From assembly GCA_965661545.1 (NCBI GenBank), contig CBFIEF010000051.1, positions 1-11,002 of the forward strand: a stretch of 11,002 nt of DNA. The letters are read 5' to 3'. The translations under genes and the position numbers were made by a program. Positions 5,915 through 11,002 of the stretch are shown one piece after another (positions within the stretch are counted from its first letter, which is position 1; each line of letters begins with the position of its first letter). The notes beneath the pieces are model-generated. The model saw nothing but the letters and a program-made list of their open reading frames with translations. It did no database searches and was not told the DNA's origin. The stretch comes from UBA7985 sp965661545 (lineage in GTDB: Bacteria > Pseudomonadota > Alphaproteobacteria > UBA7985).

Positions 5915-8362
5915 ATGCCTGAGTTCATCAAAGAAGGCCCTAGCGCCAAAAAAGCCCTGCCATCCCACGCAAAAGTGGTGGTGATTGGCGGTGGCGTGGT
6001 TGGCTGTTCCATCCTGTATCACCTCGCCAAGTTTGGCTGGAAAGACGCGGTTCTGCTGGAGCGGGACGAGCTGACATCCGGTTCTTCGTGGCACGCAGCG
6101 GGGCAGATTCACACGATTTCGTCCGACCCAAACATCTCGCGCCTGCAAAGCTACACTATTGGTTTGTATCGGGAGGTTGAGGAGCTGTCGGGGCAGGATA
6201 TCGGCCTGCATCTGACTGGTGGTTTTTACCTCGCATCGAACAAGACTTGGTACGACTACCTCAAGCGCGAGCGGTCCAAAGCGCGCTACATGGGGTTGCA
6301 ACAGGAATTCATCTCACCCAAGGAATTGGGGGAGCGACATCCGCTGGTGGACCCTTCGCACTATCATGCTGTGCTGTGGGATGATCAGGACGGCGACCTT
6401 GACCCGTCTGGCACCACATACGCCTTTGCCAAAGCAGCCCGGCACTACGGCGCGCAATACTTCACCCACACGCCAGCGACTGCCACCACGCAGCGCGCCG
6501 ATGGAACGTGGGATGTGACCACGCCGCAAGGGGTGATCAACGCGGAACATATCGTTAACTGCGGCGGTCTTTGGGCGCGGGAAGTTGGTCACATGACAGG
6601 CTTGAACTTCCCTGTGCAGCCCATGGAGCATCATTACTTGCTCACGGAAAAGATTGATCAGGTTGCCAATTGGGGCTCGCGCTTGCCGTGCGGGATCGAC
6701 TACGAGGCCAACATGTATTTCCGGCAGGAGCGGGACGGCATGCTGATCGGCACATATGAGCCTGTAGGCGTGCCGTGGAAGGTCGAAGGGACGCCCTGGG
6801 ATTTCGGTCACGAGCTGCTGAACCCTAACCTTGAGCACATCGCAGACCGGCTTGAGTTGGGCTTTGAACGCTGGCCGGAACTGGCAAACGCCGGTATCCG
6901 CCAAGCGATCAACGGCCCCTTTACCTTTGGCCCCGACGGCAATCCGATGATCGGCCCTGTTCCGGGGATGCATAATTACTGGTGCGCCGTGGGTGTAATG
7001 GCGGGCTTCTGTCAGGGTGGCGGGGTTGGTTTGACTATGGCCGAGTGGATGATCGACGGGGAGCCTTCGATCGACGTTTGGGCGATGGACGTTGCGCGCT
7101 TTGGCTCGTGGGCCAGCCCAGATTGGGGAACGGTCAAATCAACCGAGAATTACGAGCGCCGCTTCGTTATGACCTTCCCGAACGAAACTCTGCCCAAGGG
7201 ACGGCGGCAACAGACAACCGCGCTCTATGACCGCTTGGTCGCCAAGGGCGCGCGCATGGGGCAGGCCTTTGGTCTCGAACACGCGCTGTGGTTCGCGGAC
7301 AGTCCTGAAGATGCGTGGGAAGACCCAGCCTTCACCCGCAACCGCTCGCACGACTACGTCGCGCGTGAAGTCGAGGCAGTGCGCACGGGCGTGGGCGGGA
7401 TTGAGATCGCCAACTTCGCTAAGCACGCTATCAAAGGCCCCGGCGCGCGCGACTGGCTCAACCAGACGATGGCCGGGTTCATCCCCAAGGAAGGCCGCAT
7501 CACCCTGACGCCCATGTTGACTGACAAAGGGCGGCTCTATGGGGATTTGACGGTGACTTGCTTGGGTGAAGACCACTTCATGCTGTTTGGTTCCGGATCA
7601 ATGCAGGACGCGCACAGCCGGTTCTTCGCCAAGACGCTGCCGGAGACCGTACGGCACGAAAACCAGACGAGCGACTGGCACGGGATTGCGCTGTCGGGGC
7701 CGAAGTCGCGAGAGCTGCTGCAGCGGATCACCCGGCTGGATGTCTCCGAAGACGCCTTTAAGTTCCGCGATAGCGTGCAGACTTTTGTGGGCGGTGTCCC
7801 GGTGATCCTCAACCGGATCAGCTTTTCAGGGGAATTGGGCTACGAGGTTTACTGCCGTCCGCAGTACCTGCTGGCTCTGTCGGAAGCCATTGAGGAAGCG
7901 GGCGCGGACTTGGGTTATCGCTGGTACGGCAACCGGGCGCTCATGTCCTTGCGACTGGAAAAGGGCTGGGGCGCTTGGGGGCTGGAATTCCGGCCCGACT
8001 TCAACGCGGTTGAGTCAGGCATGGATGCCTTCATCAACTGGAAAAAGGATTTCGTCGGCAAGGCCGCGACACAGGCGTTTAAGGATGAGGGCGTAGGGCG
8101 AAGACTGGTGACGCTGACGGTTGATACGCCCATTGACGTGACGCTGGATGAAGCGGTGTTGGTCGACGGGGAGGCTGTAGGGTACGTCACATCAGGCAGC
8201 TTTGCCCACCATGTCGAAACGTCTATGGCGATGGCTTACGTCGCAACGCCGTTTGCTGACGCAGGCTCAAAGGTGACGGTAGAAATCCTCGGCGAGATGC
8301 ATGACGCCGTGATCATGGGCGCCCCAGTTTACGACCCCAACGGCGGACGGATGCGGTCCTAG
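5915..8362 (+). CDS. FAD-dependent oxidoreductase with GcvT domains, dimethylglycine/sarcosine dehydrogenase-like
   Basis: This 815-residue protein has the full architecture of dimethylglycine/sarcosine dehydrogenases, which oxidise an N-methyl group and pass the one-carbon unit to tetrahydrofolate. The N-terminal FAD-binding (DAO) fold has VVVIGGGVVGCSILYHLA at about 21-38. SGSSWHAAG at about 55-63 contains the histidine (about 60) that in family members carries covalently bound FAD. A FAO_M-type linker lies around 380-440. The GcvT-like folate-binding region covers about 500-710, with SGPKSRELL and FSGELGYEVY, and a GcvT C-terminal barrel ends the chain. ATG 5915 has GAAGAGA just upstream (6-7 nt spacing). 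It is the second gene of the operon with the MttB-family gene, so it could handle the demethylated product. Whether the substrate is dimethylglycine, sarcosine or another methylated amine cannot be told. Its TAG overlaps the stop codon of the convergent acyl-CoA dehydrogenase gene. Confidence 0.88.
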   Translation: MPEFIKEGPSAKKALPSHAKVVVIGGGVVGCSILYHLAKFGWKDAVLLERDELTSGSSWHAAGQIHTISSDPNISRLQSYTIGLYREVEELSGQDIGLHLTGGFYLASNKTWYDYLKRERSKARYMGLQQEFISPKELGERHPLVDPSHYHAVLWDDQDGDLDPSGTTYAFAKAARHYGAQYFTHTPATATTQRADGTWDVTTPQGVINAEHIVNCGGLWAREVGHMTGLNFPVQPMEHHYLLTEKIDQVANWGSRLPCGIDYEANMYFRQERDGMLIGTYEPVGVPWKVEGTPWDFGHELLNPNLEHIADRLELGFERWPELANAGIRQAINGPFTFGPDGNPMIGPVPGMHNYWCAVGVMAGFCQGGGVGLTMAEWMIDGEPSIDVWAMDVARFGSWASPDWGTVKSTENYERRFVMTFPNETLPKGRRQQTTALYDRLVAKGARMGQAFGLEHALWFADSPEDAWEDPAFTRNRSHDYVAREVEAVRTGVGGIEIANFAKHAIKGPGARDWLNQTMAGFIPKEGRITLTPMLTDKGRLYGDLTVTCLGEDHFMLFGSGSMQDAHSRFFAKTLPETVRHENQTSDWHGIALSGPKSRELLQRITRLDVSEDAFKFRDSVQTFVGGVPVILNRISFSGELGYEVYCRPQYLLALSEAIEEAGADLGYRWYGNRALMSLRLEKGWGAWGLEFRPDFNAVESGMDAFINWKKDFVGKAATQAFKDEGVGRRLVTLTVDTPIDVTLDEAVLVDGEAVGYVTSGSFAHHVETSMAMAYVATPFADAGSKVTVEILGEMHDAVIMGAPVYDPNGGRMRS

Positions 8363-9507
8363 GATCGGCTTGCCCGCTGGCTCAAGGCCCGCGAGATCAT
8401 CACGCGCATGATCTCGTTGGTGCCTTCAAGGATTTGGTGGACGCGCAGATCGCGCACGATCCGCTCCATGCCGTAGTCGGACAGATAGCCGTATCCGCCG
8501 TGGATTTGCAGCGCTTGATTGGCCACGTCGAAGCACTGGTCAGTCACAAAGCGCTTAGTCATGGCGTTCTGGGTCGCTACGTCTCCGCGGTCATCGTCCA
8601 TGGCTTGCGCCGCGGAATAAAGGAACAGGCGGGAGGCTTCGAGCGCGGTTTCCATGTCGGCTAGTTTGAACGCCGTGTTCTGGAAATCGCCAATGGCCTG
8701 ACCGAACTGCTTGCGTTCGCGGCTGTAGCGCAGGGCACGGTCCATGGCTTCTTGAGCGCCGCCGAGGGAGCAAGCGGCAATGTTCAAACGACCGCCGTTG
8801 AGGCCCTGCATGGCAAAGCTAAATCCTTGCCCCCGATCGCCCAGACGATTGCCCGCTGGGATGCGGCAGTTGTCGAAGCTGACCATTGCGGTGGGTTGCG
8901 CGTTCCAGCCCATCTTGCGTTCGTTCTTGCCAAAGCTCAGTCCCGGCGTGCCGTTTTCGACCAAAAACGCCGAAATCCCCTTTGGCCCCGGACCTTCTGA
9001 CCGCGCCATGACGATATAAAGGTCGGAGAAACCTGCGCCGGAGATAAAGACTTTGGCGCCGTTGAGGATGTAGCTATCGCCGTCGCGGTCTGCGCGTGTG
9101 GTCAGGTTGGCGGCATCGGAGCCGTTATTAGGCTCGGTCAGACAGTAGGAGGTAATCATCTCCCCTCGGACCATCGAACCAACAAAGCGCTCACGCAGGT
9201 CGCTGCTGCCGAACCGGTCAACCATCCATGCCGCCATGTTGTGGATCGTCAGAAAGGTTGCGTGACCGATGCAGCCCTTGGACAGTTGCTCAAAGATCAG
9301 TGCGGCTTCGAGCCGCCCCAAGCCTGAACCGCCGTGTTCCTCGCTGGTATAAACGCCGCCGAAACCAAGGGCGCAAAGCTCAGCCAAAACGTCTCGGTCG
9401 AGGATATGATTTTGGTCCCAATGCTCGGCATTGGGCCGCATCCTATCGTCGGTAAAGGCCGCTGCCGCGTCCACGATCAGCCGCTGCTCTTGGGTCAGTT
9501 CAAACAT
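8359..9507 (-). CDS. Acyl-CoA dehydrogenase, isobutyryl-CoA dehydrogenase-like
   Basis: This 382-residue flavoenzyme oxidises a short branched acyl-CoA to the 2-enoyl-CoA and passes electrons to ETF. It resembles human ACAD8 (isobutyryl-CoA dehydrogenase, valine breakdown) over its whole length: LGFGGVYTSEEHGGSGL, the FAD-contact YCLTEPNNGSDAA at 121-133, LNGAKVFISGAGFSDLYIVM, PGPKGISAFLVE, GLNGGRLNIAACSLGGA, and LQIHGGYGYLSDY near the end. The catalytic glutamate is E361 in ILEGTNE. The frame is open upstream to 9630, but ATG 9507 is preferred because MFELTQEQRLIVDAA is the normal family N-terminus and AAGGG lies about 7 nt before it. It stands alone here, without the usual valine-pathway neighbours (methylmalonate-semialdehyde dehydrogenase, 3-hydroxyisobutyrate dehydrogenase) in view, and is divergent from comD. 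2-Methylbutyryl-CoA or another short acyl-CoA is possible. Confidence 0.88.
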   Translation of the reverse strand: MFELTQEQRLIVDAAAAFTDDRMRPNAEHWDQNHILDRDVLAELCALGFGGVYTSEEHGGSGLGRLEAALIFEQLSKGCIGHATFLTIHNMAAWMVDRFGSSDLRERFVGSMVRGEMITSYCLTEPNNGSDAANLTTRADRDGDSYILNGAKVFISGAGFSDLYIVMARSEGPGPKGISAFLVENGTPGLSFGKNERKMGWNAQPTAMVSFDNCRIPAGNRLGDRGQGFSFAMQGLNGGRLNIAACSLGGAQEAMDRALRYSRERKQFGQAIGDFQNTAFKLADMETALEASRLFLYSAAQAMDDDRGDVATQNAMTKRFVTDQCFDVANQALQIHGGYGYLSDYGMERIVRDLRVHQILEGTNEIMRVMISRALSQRASRS

Positions 9508-9561
9508 GCGTCGCCCTTTCTTCTCACCGGGTCGTCCACGCGACAGCACCGGCAATTTTGG

Positions 9562-9577
9562 CCTGACATGGGTCAGG
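9562..9577. promoter_or_regulatory. Inverted repeat in the acyl-CoA dehydrogenase/comD divergent region
   Basis: CCTGAC (9562-9567) and GTCAGG (9572-9577) form a perfect 6-bp inverted repeat around ATGG. It lies 55 bp upstream of the acyl-CoA dehydrogenase start and 150 bp upstream of comD, inside the 219-bp gap between the divergent genes. The rest of that gap holds no supported gene. The repeat is a possible operator of a dimeric regulator of unknown identity; a chance dyad of this size is possible. Confidence 0.25.
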
Positions 9578-9686
9578 TGATTGGATCGCACTGGTTTGTC
9601 GCCTTGGGATCCTGTTATCAGATATCGCAAATTCGCGCTGCTGATTCGTTGTCACGTTGGCTTTCAGAACGAGACTGCTCATGTTA

Positions 9687-9700
9687 TGCAAGCGCTTACA
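9687..9700. promoter_or_regulatory. LacI-family-like operator upstream of comD
   Basis: TGCAAGCGCTTACA is palindromic except for one symmetric pair and centres on CG, the layout of LacI/GalR-family operators (the general pattern is TG-N-AA-R-CG-Y-TT-N-CA). It ends 13 nt before the comD ribosome site and 26 nt before the GTG start, a typical place for a repressor. A poor sigma-70-like promoter (TTGGCT 9657-9662, CATGTT 9680-9685) would start transcription near or inside the dyad. No regulator gene of this family is in the window. Confidence 0.35.
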
Positions 9701-9726
9701 TTCAAGAAAAGGCGAGGATTCCAAGG

Positions 9727-10224
9727 GTGGATATAAACGCAAGGATCGTTAGCGACATGGTCGCCAATGACATTAGTTTCGTAACAACGGTGCCATGTAA
9801 GCAGCTGGCCGGTGTCATTGATGCCGTCGACGCCAGCCCGGATATCTACCATATCCCGTCAAACAAAGAAGACGAGGGCATGGGTTTATGTGCGGGCGCA
9901 TTCATGGGTGGAAAGCGCCCAGCGATCATTATGCAGAACACGGCGATTGGCGTGACGATCAATACGCTCGTGACCCTGACACAGTTCTACCGGATGCCGC
10001 TGCCGATGCTGATTTCCTACCGGGGTGAACTGGGCGAGCCTGTGGCATGTCAGGTCGAAATGGCCGTTCACACCAAAGCGCTTCTGGCGCAGCTGAATAT
10101 CCCGACCTATCACTTCCACCGTGAAGAAGACGTGGAAGAGTTGGATAAGATCCTGAAGTACACCTTCATGTGCAACAAGCCGGTCGCTATCCTGACCGAT
10201 GCGTCTTTCTGGAAGGGTTACTAA
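9727..10224 (+). CDS. comD: Sulfopyruvate decarboxylase, alpha subunit
   Basis: This is the N-terminal (pyrimidine-binding) half of the two-subunit, thiamine-diphosphate-dependent decarboxylase that turns 3-sulfopyruvate into sulfoacetaldehyde and CO2. In bacteria it serves sulfolactate or cysteate breakdown; in methanogens it serves coenzyme M synthesis. It has 165 residues, matching the about 169 of Methanocaldococcus ComD. Diagnostic stretches are FVTTVPCKQLAGVIDAV (about 18-34), the NKEDEGMGLCAGA block (about 46-58) with the glutamate expected to activate the cofactor, and PAIIMQNTAIGVTIN (about 65-79). The start is taken as GTG 9727, which has GAGGA at 9714-9718 (8-nt spacing) and gives the family length; the first in-frame ATG nearby (9757) would lose 10 residues of the first helix. 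The frame continues upstream, but that translation overlaps the divergent gene and is not protein-like. comE begins 3 nt after the stop. Confidence 0.88.
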   Translation: MDINARIVSDMVANDISFVTTVPCKQLAGVIDAVDASPDIYHIPSNKEDEGMGLCAGAFMGGKRPAIIMQNTAIGVTINTLVTLTQFYRMPLPMLISYRGELGEPVACQVEMAVHTKALLAQLNIPTYHFHREEDVEELDKILKYTFMCNKPVAILTDASFWKGY

Positions 10225-10227
10225 GCC

Positions 10228-10782
10228 ATGATTCGTTCTGATATTCTGAAAGAACTCGCACCGACCATCGCAGAGCATTTGGTTGTCTGTAACATCGGTC
10301 TGCCGAGCCAGGAACTGCACCTGATCGACGACCGCGCAACCAACTTCTACATGCTGGGTACCATGGGTCTGGCCTCGTCCATCGGTTTGGGCCTTGCGCT
10401 GGCGCAGGACAAGAAAGTCATCTCTATCGACGGTGACGGCTCCGTTCTGACCAACTTCGGCACTTTGCCGACGATTGCGAACAATGTAGCGGACAACTTC
10501 ATTCTGCTGATCATCGACAATGGCTCTTACGGCTCCACGGGCGACCAGCCAACGTATGCGGGTCGTAAGACGTCGCTGTCAGCGGTTGCTGAGGCTTGTG
10601 GTTGTGAGAATGTGGTTGAGTGCCGCGCGGAAGATACCGTGCAGGCGGTCAAGGATGCCATCGCTTCAGACAAAATGACCATCATCGTATCCAAGTGTGA
10701 ATCCGGAAACATCAAGGTTCCAGTTATTACGATGGACCCGGTGACCATCCGTGATCGCTTCATGGGCGCTGTAAAGGCCTAA
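10228..10782 (+). CDS. comE: Sulfopyruvate decarboxylase, beta subunit
   Basis: This is the cofactor-binding half of sulfopyruvate decarboxylase, paired with ComD to build the active site at the subunit interface. It has 184 residues, the usual ComE length. The thiamine-diphosphate/Mg motif is present: GDG at 69-71, then 26 residues to the asparagine at 98 (IIDNGSYGSTG). The upstream MLGTMGLASSIGLGLALA (about 42-59) is the typical approach to that motif. ATG 10228 lies 3 nt after the comD stop, with GGAAGGG at 10211-10217 inside the end of comD, so translation is probably coupled and the subunits made in equal amounts. Phosphonopyruvate decarboxylase is related but normally one chain of about 380 residues, so the split form and the following dehydrogenase gene favour sulfopyruvate. 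Confidence 0.88.
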   Translation: MIRSDILKELAPTIAEHLVVCNIGLPSQELHLIDDRATNFYMLGTMGLASSIGLGLALAQDKKVISIDGDGSVLTNFGTLPTIANNVADNFILLIIDNGSYGSTGDQPTYAGRKTSLSAVAEACGCENVVECRAEDTVQAVKDAIASDKMTIIVSKCESGNIKVPVITMDPVTIRDRFMGAVKA

Positions 10783-10787
10783 GTGCG

Positions 10788-11002
10788 ATGTTTAATCGCC
10801 CGCTAACGGACGCAACGGACGCGCGATTGCGTGCTCAGCGTGTGCTGCCGCGATTGGTGTTTGATTACATCGATGGGGCAGCCGGTCAGGAGGTGGGCGA
10901 AGCACGGAACCGCGAGGTGCTGCGGGGCATGGCTCTGCAAACCCGCATCTTGCGCGACGTACAGCAGCGGAGGCTCTCGACCACTGTTTTGGGCGAGACC
11001 GC
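10788..11002 (+). CDS. FMN-dependent alpha-hydroxy-acid dehydrogenase, N-terminal part (probable sulfolactate dehydrogenase, SlcD)
   Basis: Only 71 codons are inside the window; the frame is open to the end. The text is the N-terminus of the FMN-dependent lactate/glycolate oxidase family: ARLRAQRVLPRLVFDYIDGAA (about 12-32) with the family tyrosine at 27, then EARNREVL and a late LSTTVLGE (about 63-70), which corresponds to the start of the FMN barrel. ATG 10788 is 5 nt after the comE stop, with AAGG at 10773-10776 as a distant ribosome site. In Roseovarius nubinhibens a membrane-bound sulfolactate dehydrogenase, SlcD, works with ComDE; position after comE makes oxidation of 3-sulfolactate to 3-sulfopyruvate the best guess. 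An L-lactate dehydrogenase (LldD) cannot be excluded from 71 residues. Confidence 0.75.
   Translation, partial: MFNRPLTDATDARLRAQRVLPRLVFDYIDGAAGQEVGEARNREVLRGMALQTRILRDVQQRRLSTTVLGET

Noticed and set aside
9508..9630. Upstream extension of the acyl-CoA dehydrogenase frame, adding 41 residues.
   Set aside because: The family N-terminus begins at 9507; the extension is basic, unlike the family, and would cover the divergent promoter region.
9334..9726. Upstream extension of the comD frame, adding 131 residues.
   Set aside because: The added part overlaps the divergent acyl-CoA dehydrogenase gene, does not look like the family, and a GTG with a good ribosome site gives the expected length.

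Overview
The window looks like a chromosomal stretch from a marine alphaproteobacterium, most likely a Rhodobacteraceae (roseobacter) member. This is inferred from gene content and protein flavour: a XylFHG sugar importer, a non-pyrrolysine MttB-family methyltransferase beside a dimethylglycine-dehydrogenase-like flavoprotein, and a ComDE sulfopyruvate decarboxylase followed by an FMN-dependent hydroxy-acid dehydrogenase. No rRNA, tRNA, CRISPR array or mobile element was seen.

Left part (1-2921): the 3' half of a xylose-type periplasmic binding protein gene (xylF), a strong hairpin with a T-run, then the permease (xylH) and a single-domain ATPase (xylG). The hairpin between xylF and xylH probably keeps the binding protein in excess over the membrane components. 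After xylG come two consecutive hairpins. The second is a textbook intrinsic terminator. The first carries an anti-Shine-Dalgarno-like loop, so the 3' UTR could release a small RNA.

Middle part (2922-8362): a small membrane-protein gene broken by one in-frame TAA, converging on a LysR-type regulator gene. The regulator is divergent from a two-gene operon coding for an MttB-family methyltransferase and an 815-residue FAD oxidoreductase with a C-terminal GcvT (folate-binding) half. A 23-bp dyad with a T-N11-A core overlaps the regulator's start codon and lies in the divergent promoter region. The operon probably demethylates a quaternary or tertiary amine such as a betaine or a methylated glycine. 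The exact substrate cannot be read from sequence.

Right part (8359-11002): an isobutyryl-CoA-dehydrogenase-like gene converges on the oxidoreductase gene, and the two stop codons share one CTAG. Divergent from it, after a 219-bp regulatory gap with two dyads, comes comD (GTG start), comE and the start of a third gene for an FMN-dependent alpha-hydroxy-acid dehydrogenase. This order fits a 3-sulfolactate route: sulfolactate to sulfopyruvate (dehydrogenase), then to sulfoacetaldehyde plus CO2 (ComDE). The window cuts both the xylF and the dehydrogenase gene.

Nothing here is a clearly new system. The points most worth a second look are the anti-SD hairpin after xylG, the interrupted small membrane gene, the regulator dyad, and the methyltransferase/flavoprotein pair without a visible corrinoid protein.
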